This document shows, piece after piece, positions 33,816 to 45,270 of a stretch of 64,000 nt of DNA. The DNA lies in assembly GCA_015499995.1 (NCBI GenBank), contig JADNRV010000097.1, positions 62,001 through 126,000 of the forward strand, read 5' to 3'. The position numbers and the translations under genes were made by a program. Positions within the stretch are counted from its first letter, which is position 1. The number at the start of each line of letters is the position of its first letter. The DNA comes from Flammula alnicola (taxonomy: Eukaryota > Basidiomycota > Agaricomycetes > Agaricales > Strophariaceae). The notes beneath the pieces are model-generated. The model did no database searches. It was not told the DNA's origin and saw only the letters and a program-made list of their open reading frames with translations.

Positions 33816-36047
33816 ATGGCAGTCGATGACTTTCTCAAACTCGCCAACTCTTTTCCACAAGTATTGAATCATGATATGCTCCTCAAAATATCTTCTTTCC
33901 TTCTCTACACACCACGTTTCAAGGCTGACATCCTTCTCGCCCAAGCTTCGAGCTGGCCAGCTAGCGATCCACCGCTGTTTTTGCCCGAATCAGTCACAAT
34001 TCTCCTATCTGATCTGTGCGACATTGATGAGAAGTCAACCAATACTCTATGGTCATATCTAAAGGACACGGTGTGGGGATATGCTGAGAAGGCAAAAGTT
34101 GTGGATGAAAGGTTCAAATTGTTTGGGAAAGACCTCGGTTATAGTGAATTCTGCATTCTATACAAATCTGTCAATGCATACTAATCCAGTTTAATAGCCT
34201 CTTTATACCCTCCTTTCAATTACTGCACAAACGGCCTTTGTAACCGACCCACAAAGGGCCTCAAACTTCAGAAGACAGATCAGATGCAAGGGGTACTCTA
34301 TACTTTGGATAAAGGTGTTCGCCCTGTATGGGCAATAAGGTTCCAGTGCGAGGGTGCGTTTTCCCACACAGAAAGTTTATCGAATCATGTTCTCATACGG
34401 AAATGTTAGGATGCCAGACGGCCTACTATCACAACTATTCTGTAAAGGACGGCATGCGACACTATTATGATGGCAGTACACCAGAAATAATTCAAGTCGG
34501 AGAGCATCAATTCGTTGAGCGGAAGGTTGTAAATATGTGGCGCACGGATACAAACATCTCATGGTACCGTACATTTGAACATTGAAGCTTTGGAACTGCG
34601 TTGATTGATGTCTCTCACAGGAAATCTTTTACAAACTGTGCTCGTACATATGAAATAGCACTGTCAGGACCTGATTGCCTTCCCGTGGACTGGACATTCA
34701 AAGCCGCACTCAAAGGAGATCACGTACAAGACGGATTTACGATCCTATCTCTGCTCGAAGATCATCATGAACGCAATACAACCTTGATAGTGCCTCACAC
34801 AGGAGAGCAAGCTGACCGGTTCACAGAGGCTATCAAAGCACGAAACGCTCGCATCAAACTGTATGGGCAAAAGGAAGTCTTACATCGTTGCAAGAAGTGT
34901 ACCCGTATATACAATGGTAACGACGGCAAACGTCAGTGTTATATCTGTTATGCTGGTAAATGAAAAGTTAATATTGAGCTATCATTCAGCTATCAAGTCT
35001 GTGTGGGTTGCTGTGATGGACGGAGTAACATTGGGACACACATGTTGTGCCGTCCACAATTGCAAAATTCCATTGACCACCTCACGAGATAGATATTGCA
35101 CAGCACATCGTGGTCTCAGCAACATTTGCGCTATCAAGGACTGCAGTGAACCTGTTCTCGAAGGGAAAAGGACGTGCATACATCCATCTCACCAGGAAGT
35201 TGAGTGTGTTTATAGACTGAGGGGTGAATCTCGTGTTCAGCTCCAGGAAAAGTTGAAACGGCAACGTGTAGCGCACCCGAATGATGGAATTGCTCAAGAG
35301 GTTGACGTTGGAGAGCTTATCGACGATGAGGAGGAGGAAGAATTTGAGGTGGATGAGCAGAACCCGAACTTGGTTCATGGCATCAACGAGGGCGTTTCAG
35401 ATCTGCGAGGTGCTTCACCTTTACCAACTGGAAGTGCGACCAAGAAAAGAATTTCGGCACAATTTGGGAGGCGGAGAACCCACAATGAGCAGATTTTAGT
35501 CGCTCCTTGTGGTATGATTCTTGCGCGCGAGACATTTTTTGGGCAGAGGCGATTGCAACCTGCGCAGTAAGTCTACTTTTGCCCTCCAACGTTTCGGCGT
35601 GAACATTGAAACATTTAATTCTACAAAGGAGTTTGTTAAACGTACATTCAGCATCAACGGTCAAAAGCCAAACCACCTTTTTTTCGACAACAATTGCTCC
35701 CTTGCCAAGCATGTCAAGGACGACCGCTTCTTCAAAGACATCGGACTTACGGTGGATGTTTTCCACTTTAATTGCAAACATTCGGTCAAAGATAAGTTTT
35801 GTCAAAGCAACTGCAACCCAGTCGACTACCCTGAACTGCTTGGAGAAAATGGCAAGGCATGGTATTTTAACTCTTCTATTGCTGAGCAGACAAATGTGTG
35901 GTTAGGGGGATTCCACTCAATTCTTCGAGAAATGCAAGTTGACCGGTATAATTTTTCCTTGACACAATGATTCTACTTCGAAACACAATGACTCGCGATA
36001 AATTACAAAAGGATGGACAGTTTCTTACAAAGACAGGCTATGCATAG
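33816..36047 (+). pseudogene. KDZ-family transposase, probably inactivated by frameshifts
   Basis: DDE-type transposase of the Kyakuja-Dileera-Zisupton class with cysteine clusters of the CxC5 and CxC6 type. It begins MAVDDFLKLANSFPQVLN. A CxC5-like region follows (YCTNGLCNR, VGEHQFVERKVVNMW, FTNCARTYEIAL, HRCKKC), then a CxC6-like region (MDGVTLGHTCCAVHNCKIP, ICAIKDCSEPV). The catalytic-type part has APCGMILARETFFG, HLFFDNNCSLAKHVKDDRFF, VDVFHFNCKHSVKD and WYFNSSIAEQTNVWLGGFHS. Relative to the expected frame, single bases seem missing near 35540 (G run) and 35952 (T run). At least two canonical introns remain (about 34566-34620 and 35571-35630). Either a recent pseudogene or sequence error in homopolymers. 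Confidence 0.8.
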
Positions 36048-36131
36048 TAATACAGGATGCTGGAGATACAATAACTACACTTTACGATACAAATCTAGTT
36101 TATAAAAAAAAAGGAATGTACAGTTTACGTC

Positions 36132-38287
36132 TCACAAGTCCGAGTCTGATGAGATATCAATAACATCGGATTCAGCCACGCCAAGCACCTGCTTGGTGTT
36201 ATGCCTACGTACTGCCTTGATATGCGCCCGGGGCGCCCGTGTTGTCGACATCAGGTTGATCCAGCAGCCGGCTTTTGTTTGGCCCGCAGACAGCACAGCT
36301 TGCTTGGCCTCAAGTGTTGCTTCTTCCCACCGTTGGCGATGATCATAGTAGGTGGACCTCTTGTAGTCAACCCACTGGCCGAAGTGACGTTCGAAGAGTG
36401 AACGGACCCTTGTGTCAGTGTCACTAGCACTGTCTTCAATCTCATCAAACAAATTGACGATGTCGACGGCGAAGAAATCCGCTGGCCACTTGGGCTTTTT
36501 CGAAATGCGTTTGGCGGGAATAAGGAAAGGAATGGCGGAACTTGGCTCTTCTTGCTTAACAGCAGGCCCAAGACGCAAGAAAGGTGTGGACCGTGCGGTT
36601 GACATGGATGCGATGGAGGTAGACGCAATGGAGGTAGAGGCGGCAGAGGCAGATGCGGCAGAGGTAGACGCGGCAGAGGTAGACGCGGCTGAGGCAGATG
36701 CGGTCATCGAGACGGATGCAGTTGAGGTGGATCGGGAGGTAGAGGGTGCCGGAGATGAGTTGGTGAATGGAAAAGGGTCAGTGAACTCGATCCCGGAGTC
36801 ACTATCATAGCCCTCCATTATCTCCCTCTCCCTTGCAGCTCTTGTCTTCTTGACGACGCGTGTCACGCCAGGAGCACGTCTGCCAATGAACTTCGGGGCG
36901 GGGACAGGTGGGCGATATCTTGTCAAGGTAGGGGTAGGGGATTCATCATGCTGATGACGGGGTCGTTTGGGTGTAGAAGCGAGGTTGTCAGGTGATAGGC
37001 TGTGCTTATTCTTGAGAAAAGAAGCCTTCGAGGCTTGGGAAAGTTCGTGTTCAGTCATTCTCTTCTTCACATATGCGCGTTCCCCTGCAAGGTTGGTTCG
37101 GATATTTGGGGCTGTGGCTGAAGACGAGGTAGAGATGAGAAACTTTTCAAAATGTTGACAACGTTGGACGTGGGTAGCTTTGATGAATACGCGTGGGGTT
37201 TCTTTGAGCTCAACTACATGGTTGAGTTTGACAGTTGTCCAGTGGCCGAGGTTGAAGCGGAAGATATTGAAACGCGTATCGGGAGAGACATGCGGGAAGC
37301 CAGCCGACAGAAGGACGGCCTCGTTGAGGATGAAATGGGGCCAGACAAAACCTTCCTGAACCTCGAAGGGAGCTGGGACAGTGTCGTCCTAGAAAACTAT
37401 GAGTATAAATCTGTTTAGAGACTCAACAAACTTACCTCCATCCAAGCGTAAACATAAGCCGTCTGCTGGACCTTCCGCTTACTCTCAAGCCGAGTAGCTT
37501 CAATCTGGCGGTTGTTTTCTCTCATCTGTTCTTCAAGAGCCATTTGCGCGGTATAAACTGGGGACATATGAGAGGCGAAAGCTGGTTCTGTACGGGTATG
37601 TACCGGAACTCGTGACGAGGGGGCAAGAGAAGGAGAAGGAGGACGCATTCGGACCTGGCTTTGAGCCTGAGGGAGGTTAGGATCAATAGAGCTTGGTGGC
37701 ATCGAAGATCCGTTGAGCGGCGCCGCAGCCAGATGTGTGTGTACTGGGAATATAGGAGTCGCTGGGGGCAGCGCTGCCGCCATGTAGGGAATTGCTGTCG
37801 ATTGAGACCCTTTATGCGCTGGGTCAGCACAACCTCCTGCCTCGCGACAGTGTGCCTTGCACATCCGTCGGCCGCAGTCCTTGCGGATTCGTGTCGAGTT
37901 GCAACCCACAGTGAGGCAAGTTGGTTTACGCGGAGGCACCAATGCATCTCCTATGCCCGGAGCAGGGTAAAATGAGAGAGGCGCAGGTCCTCCAGGTTGC
38001 GCGACGGCGGGGAGTTGATTAGTTGAGCCGAGGCGAGGCGAGAGCGATGGTGTCCGAGAGCCTGCTAGCCAACGAAAGAAATTGCACATTGTACCCGTTT
38101 CAGGATTCACCTGAACACACTATACTAGGATTAGAAAACATCGGGCTCGAGAATTGCGCATATATTTACTTACCTTTGCGAGCAGGCGGCCTTTGTTCCC
38201 ATTGGTATCTGACTTAACAGGCGAATAATGTACAAGGCATCCACATGTAATACACGGAATGGGCGGGATTTCCTGAGGCTGAGACAT
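36132..38287 (-). CDS. KDZ companion gene: GRF-like zinc motif and Cys cluster protein
   Basis: Three exons: about 38185-38287, 37438-38122 and 36132-37391. The start is MSQPQEIPPIPCITCG. The N-terminus resembles a GRF zinc finger (CITCGCLVHYSPVKSD, NGNKGRLLAK, CNFFRWLAG). A Cys/His cluster follows (CLTVGCNSTRIRKDCGRRMC, KAHCREAGGC). The middle has FVWPHFILNEAVLLSAGFPH. The tail has a basic Lys/Arg segment, a Ser/Ala/Thr repeat (about 36608-36720) and IDISSDSDL. It converges on the transposase with 84 bp between stops. A role in mobilisation, DNA binding or silencing evasion is inference. Similar genes next to KDZ copies elsewhere would support it. Confidence 0.7.
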
Positions 38288-38343
38288 GTATCTCGTTGAA
38301 AGACGCGAGTCGCTGAAGATGAAGGGGAACACTGTAAGGAAAG

Positions 38344-38675
38344 CAGTGTTGGACAAGTCATTGACTAGTCAATAAAGTCAGTCATAGTCAACAAAAGTCA
38401 AGTCATTGGTCAAATTGACCAATGACTTGACCCAAAAGACTGATGGCCATCAATCAATTCCCACACGACTATGCGTCTGTGGTGCGTGATGGGATGCGTG
38501 CTGATGTAGTGCTGATGCGTGATGCGTAGTGTCTCCGTGGGTCATGTGCGGCTGCTTTGAAGTGCGTGTTGATCAGTCAAAAGTCAATCAAAATTGACCG
38601 GTCATGACTAGTCATGACTAGTCATTCGATTTTTGACCGTGACTTTGGGGGATAAGTCATGACTGTCCAACACTG
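38344..38675. mobile_element. hAT-type MITE, 332 bp, 8-bp target duplication AAGGAAAG
   Basis: Starts CAGTGTTGGAC and ends GTCCAACACTG, the terminal form of hAT elements. It is flanked on both sides by AAGGAAAG (38336-38343 and 38676-38683), a perfect 8-bp target-site duplication. It has no coding capacity. Inside is a palindrome at 38397-38431 with two 17-bp arms around one base, plus many GTCA/TGAC repeats. It lies in the probable 5' UTR intron of the companion gene, just before its 3' splice site. Confidence 0.92.
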
Positions 38676-38988
38676 AAGGAAAGAGAAAAACTGCAATGCA
38701 GTAGCTCAGCTCTCCAACATTAAGATTAGCAAGAAATGATGTTTACTTACCAAGAGAAGGTGGTTCAGATACATACTATGTGCGGCGGGGAGAAGAGGAT
38801 GACCAGAGTGGTGATGGCGGGGTGAAGGTGGGGGTGGGCACGGCCTGTGACGCGCCTCTTTATTTGTACATAATTATATCTAAGGCCTCCCTGCCAAAGG
38901 TCATATCAAAAACGCCGGTACCGATTATAGGCGCAATTCTCACCTAATTATTGAGATTTTGACATGAATCGACGCTAAATTGAGTATT

Positions 38989-39098
38989 CTTTCGAGGCTT
39001 GGCAACCTTTTTGCTAGATCTGTCTAAAGATGAGCCATTACATTATTGATCTCATCTTTAGACACATATATCTCAAATATTTAACCAAGCCTCGAAAG
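38989..39098. repeat. Nested hairpin (two perfect 14-bp stems)
   Basis: Outer arms 38989-39002 and 39085-39098, inner arms 39021-39034 and 39051-39064, all perfect by eye. It could be a small foldback element or a structured transposon end. No target duplication identified. Confidence 0.6.
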
Positions 39099-39555
39099 CT
39101 TTCTACTTTAAAATTGCACTTGCCAAACCGCAGAGAACCAGCTTGCGAGATGCCTTTTTAAAATGGTACTGAAGCAACCAGTCAAAAACATCACACAAGC
39201 ACATCTGTCACACATGTGACAGCCTATATCTTGGGTGGCCCCGCCAATATTGCAGGAAGAAAAAGCATGTACAGCAGCCACAAATTTCGTGAAAGCTCCT
39301 GATTATTAAGGGTACATCGTGGACAATATTTATGCTGGAACGAGAAAGAACGACGACTCAGAACTTGAAATGTTGAATTGTGCGAGAGCGGCGCGCTTTC
39401 GTGTGGCTGTGCGCTTAGTCATGCGCCCATCAGACGAACTGTGGATGCCCACCCCCAGTGAAGGAAGATAACCAGCCGACGACGCGCTAGAGGAGCAAAA
39501 GCGAAGAGGCTCGTGACCGCGTTTGGCAGAGGTGTCGTGCGAATGCGGCTAAATC

Positions 39556-39608
39556 CGGACAGGCGGACAGGCGGATCGGCGGCGGTTCGGACTCTCGAAA
39601 TCCGGAAC
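39556..39608. repeat. Right 53-bp inverted repeat of the KDZ-containing block
   Basis: Inverted partner of 33633-33685 (one mismatch by eye). Confidence 0.75.
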
Positions 39609-40501
39609 TTTCTGCTTCCGCTTTTCCCTGCGCTTACGTTCAACCATGGCATAATATTCACCGGTTTACACAGAATTCTCAATCATTTTAAAAATTCAAA
39701 TGCTTTCCGGGTGGACACCTACACCCAAGTCTAGAATAAAGGGACGACAACTGCAACGCATGAGCGTTAACGTTGTAAGACTCGGGGCCTGAGAATGATT
39801 CAGAAAACAAGTCCATGAGTGATGATTGGACCCCTTTGTCATTTCGATTTTGGTCCCGTTGCGCAGTTCTCTGCTTTCATTGTTCGCAACTTCGCATTGG
39901 TCAGACGAGCTCGCCGTAGCAGCACCGGCCAGCACCGGCCTATGTAAATGATATGCAAAATTGCAAATATCAGTTATGTACCCTAGTTTCTTTAAATTAT
40001 GCCTCCGCTTGAGCACGCGCCTATCGTCGGGGTCCGTGAAAATGGGATCGTTGGTCCGTGACGTCACTTCAGCCGGCGAGAATAAGCAGAAATTCGAAAG
40101 ACCAGCTATAACGCGTAACGAGTTGCTCCCTGTTGCTCGAGCCTCGAGTTTGCGTACCCGGCTCAAGGCGGCGATGACTGGGAGTATATTTGAATGATTG
40201 CAACAGAATTGGCTACCCGAACGAAATATCAGTTTGGGAACGCCGAGAGCGACAAATTTTCTAATGCAAAATCCGTAATATGATCGTCAGATTAACGCAC
40301 AGCGGCAATGACTATAAACGACATTTACCTTTAGTCATCATTATCCCCCAGCCGACTGCGCAGTTGTGACGACTTCCGAGATTTCAAGAGACACGGCAGA
40401 GTGGACGGAAGGTGAAACAAAAAAATGGGATGGATTACATACAATAAATGGACATATACAGCGACACAAAGCAAGATAACTGATGGATGAATACATGACG
40501 A
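39609..40501. other. Gap between KDZ block and SWIB gene
   Basis: About 890 bp. A 156-codon minus-strand frame at 39696-40166 has no recognisable features and I do not call it. Otherwise nothing seen. Confidence 0.5.
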
Positions 40502-42231
40502 TTACGCCATGTTTTTCGCTGCGATGCGCACACCTTCCTGGATCGCCACAGCCTATAATAAAACAAAGTCAATCACCGATATCAATGCCGGAATAACGGT
40601 AAAAATACCCACCTCTTCCACCCAAGGCAACTGGAAAAACTCGCTGCGCTTTAGCTCCTCTTGTCTCACAGTCGCACCCTCCGTCGGCCCACTACCCAAA
40701 ATACTCTCCAAGTCCCTCGACTGCGACTCCAACCAAGTCTGTATGAACTGCGCTGGTTCACTCGCAAACGACTCCAAGAACGTTCGTTTCATATGTGAAT
40801 TCTGCAATGATTGAGCCAGGAGAGCGATCTACAGAAAAGTTAGAAAAAGTGGCAACGGAAAACATGGACAGACAGGGATACACACCTCCTCGTCGATCTT
40901 CAAGAGTGTATGGGCTGATTCCTTACTCGTGCTCACGGTCACGGCCATCCGGTTTTTGAGCGTCGTGTCTTCTGCCTTGATTTCAACATCCCAAGCAGAT
41001 GGATGTTCTGGAGGTGGGACCGCAGGGTTCAATGTGTAATGCAGAATTATAGGATCTGGGGCGGTTAGATAGCGATTGACGATGTCAGGAAGTTTTTGGA
41101 ATATGACGGTCTCAGCTCCGAAGATCTGGTTTTGTATGAATATCAATACCTCCGTACAGGATGGAAGTGGGAATAAACACACCGGTCTGAGTTTATCATC
41201 TGCTCGAATCAGGCGTCGGTCGACTTTGTCTTGTAGACCTTGGAGTTTGATGTAATTCCATAGGGTTTGGATAACGCCAATGCGACTGTCTTCTTTAATG
41301 CCCAGAACGCTGCCTGCATGTGTTGTCAAACACCAGTGTAAATATCGAACAGCAAAAAAGCGCACCAAGCTCAGGTAGAACCTTGTACTGGTCCGGGAAA
41401 TGGTCCAAGTACATGACTATGCGGATTTTTGTAGGTACGTCGCCCGTCCGTCTGACCGTGAAACCGTCGAGTGCCGGATTATGATGACCAGGAGCTCTCG
41501 GCCACTATTGGCGCGACTTGCATAAGTTGTCAGCTTCTTTGTAGATTGCGAAAATACGCACTTCGACGACATTTCCATCTGGATAAAGTGCGGGATCGCG
41601 ATCCAACTCAACAACCATTTTCTTGATCATCGTCGAGAACTTGCGCGGCGGGTTCTTGTCTTTGTGTCTCTGATTCGGCACCTATGCACCAAAAGAGAGA
41701 AAGTGATGCTTAGAGCCAAGAATGACATGAATGGCTTGCAAGCGACGTACCTCCAGTAACCTCCCCTCTATTCTAAACGCCCAAGCCGGGATCCCTTCCC
41801 CTGTCTCGAAATTCGTCACAGCAGGCATGTCGGATGTGTTTTGCCATAATTGACCAGAGACCGTATGGCTTAGGAATATCCGCAACATCCGTGTCGTCTG
41901 AAATGAACAAAAAACGCAATCGTCAACACAAGTTTGAACAAATTGGCAGTCTTTTCCGCAGCGCCAAACCTCAAAGAAACTTACAGTGGGCGTCCGGGCC
42001 AACGCGTCCTGCACTTCCACTCTCTTTCTCGTCATAGTCCAATCTAGCTTGCGCTCCATTTCCAAGAGGTCCTGGTACATGCGCGAATCCTGTGCAAAGT
42101 CGGGGTTTTGGAGGATGACATTTGGGATTGACTTGTCTAGGAGCTTTCTCTTCCTGTATGCTTTTGTCAGACGTCTTATCAAAGTATTGTGAGGTAAATA
42201 CGACCAACTTGATAGCTTTGGGGCCTTCCAT
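40502..42231 (-). CDS. SWI/SNF-RSC subunit with SWIB domain (Rsc6/Snf12/SMARCD type)
   Basis: Subunit of ATP-dependent chromatin remodellers. Start taken at 42231 (MEGPKAIK, then a 34-nt intron into RLTKAYRKRKLLDKSIPN); an upstream start is possible. Landmarks: YQDLLEMERKLDWTMTRKRV, RMLRIFLSHTVSGQLWQ, GEGIPAWAFRIEGRLLE, then the SWIB fold (LGIKEDSRIGVIQTLWNYIK, IFGAETVIFQKLPDIVNRYL), and a helical C-terminus (ESFASEPAQFIQTWLESQSR) ending AAKNMA. The domain order matches the SMARCD family. Several short introns. Length is about 430 aa. Confidence 0.9.
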
Positions 42232-42882
42232 CGTGTCAAAATTCGCGTTGCAGTTTTGGTCGCGGTATGTGTTTAGATGAAGGTGTGACAGTCACATCGA
42301 TGTTCACGTTGGATTAACCCTAACCCGACCATGGAACTCGCTAAGCAACACTCACTAGCACTCACTGTGCCCCAGATATTCTTGCAGCCAGACTGAAGCT
42401 GAAGCGCTGAAGGCCCGGGGATTTTATCTCTTTAAACAAGAATTTCTGAGGTTCACGCTCGTAACGAATACCTTCGGATTTCAATTCGTGGAGAACAAAA
42501 GCCAAATTCTCCCGGTCCGAGTCACGGAGAACTTCCCAACAACTTCCCAACAGGCCTGCCAGCCGCCTGGGGCAACTCTAGGACGAGTACACAGCTGCCA
42601 CAAAGAATGACGTCACACGGCAACGCCCGCAGATGGGAAATTAAAGTTCTTTGAAGAACCCATCGCCGATCGCGACCCATCGATGATGCGACAACGCAAA
42701 AAGGAGCTTCGTGGCCATAGAAGTATCCGCGCTGGAGAATTTGACCCCAAGTACATACGGTTCAGAAATAAAAGATTTTAAACATGTAACACTGTTGCGA
42801 ACATAGTATTGCCGCCCCGTCGGAGTTAGAAACGGTTTGGATTTGTGATGTGCTCTCATGCACGTCCGCACATTACATAAAT
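42232..42882. other. Upstream region of the SWIB gene
   Basis: 650 bp up to the Mutator-like insertion. No gene supported. A TTAACCCTAACC stretch at about 42313 is too short to be an interstitial telomere. Confidence 0.5.
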
Positions 42883-43706
42883 CAGGCTCCTAAAACCACC
42901 TCTCGTATCTCGAGGACGACTTATGTGAGGGGGAGTCGATGTGAAATATGTGGGAGGGTGGCTGTGTTGATAAAGCAATAGCCAAATAAACAAGTGAAAG
43001 GGTTCTCCTCTCGATAGAGAGGCTGGCAACTTTGGGCTTCGGCTATCCCTCGGGCACCAAATAAACCTAGCCCTAGGGTTACATTTAAAGATTTTTTCGC
43101 CATCAGGTGGCCTCGCCACCGCGTCATTCGAAGAGTATTTGCGTTGACTATTTTGGAAATGAACCACTTTTCTTCGAAATACTGCCCCCAAGCCTTATTC
43201 TAATCTAAAAAAAAGACTCCAAATCACACCTGAGGCCCACAGATTTAGGCCTGCACATATTCAAGAAGTGACATTGCTGTTTCCAGACCAAAGTTGCCCA
43301 ACAGTGGCAAGGATGTTGTTGCCTGTGCACCAACAGGAGCAGATGTTGTTTTGGCCTACAGCAGTCTTTCTATTAGTAAGGCAGGACTACTATTATTACG
43401 AGCAATACTCCACGGAGCTCACAGCAATGTGGTGATTTTGTGGAAGAAATACTGAGCCCGAATAGCCCAGTGGCGAGGCCACCTGATGGCGAAAAAATCT
43501 TTAAATGTAACCCTAGGGCTAGGTTTATTTGGTGCCCGAGGGATAGCCGAAGCCCAAAGTTGCCAGCCTCTCTATCGAGAGGAGAACCCTTTCACTTGTT
43601 TATTTGGCTATTGCTTTATCAACACAGCCACCCTCCCACATATTTCACATCGACTCCCCCTCACATAAGTCGTCCTCGAGATACGAGAGGTGGTTTTAGG
43701 AGCCTG
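42883..43706. mobile_element. Mutator-like non-autonomous element, 824 bp, 9-bp target duplication TACATAAAT
   Basis: Bounded by CAGGCTCC and GGAGCCTG and flanked by TACATAAAT on both sides (42874-42882 and 43707-43715). The terminal inverted repeats are 237 bp each (42883-43119 and 43470-43706) and read as identical over their whole length. The 350-bp centre has no coding capacity. Long inverted repeats plus a 9-bp duplication fit the Mutator (MULE) superfamily. The lack of divergence between arms suggests a recent insertion or repeat conversion. Confidence 0.88.
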
Positions 43707-44077
43707 TACATAAATGAGTCGCTTTTGGACGACTTCTAAAGACAAAAGAAAATCTTTCAAATCAATAAAATTCATTTCTGAGGCCATGATAACCCGATTT
43801 TTCAAAGAAAAAAAATGATTGCATGCTCTCCACTTCAGGAAACACTACACGCTTATAGCCAAACAACAAGCGTCAATTCACGGAACATCATCACAAAATT
43901 TCGGAAAAACAAGAAGAAAAAATTGCAATAGGTAGGAATACAAATCCAAATTGGATATGAAAATCCTAACAAGGGTTTTACATATTTTCTACCAAGGAGA
44001 TACTGACATACATAGGACTTCGAGCGAGGAAGCAGCCGAACCGGACAAAAATGGATAACAAGCATGCAAAAAAAAGT

Positions 44078-44155
44078 GCCCGAGTTGAATTCGAACGAGC
44101 GCCCGCGGGCAGCATCACGACCACACACCGCTGCCACTACACCATCGTTCCATTC
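44078..44155 (-). ncRNA. tRNA-like sequence (possible SINE head or degenerate tRNA)
   Basis: On the minus strand TGGTGTAGTGG matches a pol III A box. About 40 nt later GTTCGAATTC resembles a B box, and a run of eight T follows (a pol III terminator). The acceptor and T stems do not pair properly, so it is not a functional tRNA by my folding. A tRNA-derived retroelement or tRNA relic is likelier. Confidence 0.35.
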
Positions 44156-45264
44156 AGTATTTCTTTAAGGAATCAGACTATATTGCGTCTTTCGTTGCCC
44201 GCAAGGGAGAACTTTCATTTCCGTTGACAGGGAAGGCCGAGAAGCCGGGGAAGCTGTCAAGCGGAGCTTCGGAGAGCTTCGGGCCTCCGGCCCTCCTACG
44301 TCATTCTTTGTGGCAGCTGCATTTTCCTCTAGGACTCGCAGCAAGTCAGGTGTTCGATAGGACCCAAAGAACACCTTTTTTTCCCCCGTTGTCCGAGTCC
44401 TTCCATGTCGCCCAACAAGCCACCATCTGCGGCGTGCGCTCCCTTGGAAGCATTCGAAGTTTCCGGTGCTTGAGTCTCGGACTTAATAATTCCTCTCTGG
44501 ACAGCCTTCGAGAAGGTCGGAATATCTCGGATGGTTTTGAGGTCTCCACAGGCAGGCCTTTGTGCCGATACTATCCATTCTTGGGAGCTTCATTGTGCGC
44601 TGTGCGCTACAATCTCGGCTACAACTGCCGAGTAAACGAGTCGAGCTACAACCTCTGTCTGCATCATATTGCGGGGCGCCCAAGACAGATTGGGCGAGGT
44701 TCCCCGCTTCTGGGTGAGTTCTGTGAATCCTTCGAGGAAATATTACGACATCCAGTAACCCTTGGCATGTGCAGGTTCCGTTATCTAGACTGGGATGGTT
44801 CCTATAAATACGGGTCTTTCTCATCCAAATTTAGAGGAGTCCCGGCTTGGTCGCGGCCAATGCTCAGCAGCTATATCCATCGCGTCTATGACATCGAGGA
44901 CTTGCGTGCTAGTGAAGGCTCAACCTTTGCATTCTTGCTGAAAATCGAAGTCGACCCACACGGCGACCTCTCGACAGCTACTGTATATCTGAAAGGGCCA
45001 CGGTCAACTCGGAGTTTTCCACGTCAACGTTACAGCCTCCCGCACACCTGACTCCAAGGGTGCGCCATTCCCCGTTCATTTTGAAACCATTCCCCGGGTC
45101 TCAAGGATATTAGATGACAGAAAGCTCTGGATCGAAACGGAAATATACGTACGCCTGGCCTTCCCCGGTGGATACTTCACCGCGCTTACATTGCATTGCC
45201 GGCTCTATTCTTGACTACAGAAATGAAGTGATATGAATCAAAGCTAACGCAGTCAGCAAGCAGG
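44156..45264. other. Gap with one long open frame of unknown status
   Basis: A plus-strand frame of 275 codons (44224-45051) has no family match that I see and no splice-supported extension. I do not call it a gene. Confidence 0.35.
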
Positions 45265-45270
45265 TATAAA
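45265..45270 (+). promoter_or_regulatory. TATA box of SnoaL-like gene
   Basis: TATAAA followed by AGG, 66 bp before the ATG at 45336. Confidence 0.6.

Larger units (their letters stand above)
33633..39608. mobile_element. Putative KDZ transposon, about 6 kb, with 53-bp terminal inverted repeats
   Basis: Block of 5976 bp bounded by the inverted repeats 33633-33685 and 39556-39608. Inside are a KDZ transposase (plus strand), a convergent companion gene (minus strand), a nested hAT-type MITE and a 110-bp hairpin. No convincing target duplication was found, so the exact ends are uncertain and the repeats could be subterminal. It sits just upstream of the BAR-SH3 gene, 165 bp from its start codon. 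Confidence 0.6.

Noticed and set aside
39696..40166. 156-codon minus-strand frame
   Set aside because: No motif, and no start or splice context; treated as chance.
42313..42326. Telomere-like TTAACCCTAACC stretch
   Set aside because: Only about two repeat units; chance is likely.
44224..45051. 275-codon plus-strand frame
   Set aside because: No family features or splice-supported extension; it lies in transposon-rich intergenic sequence.
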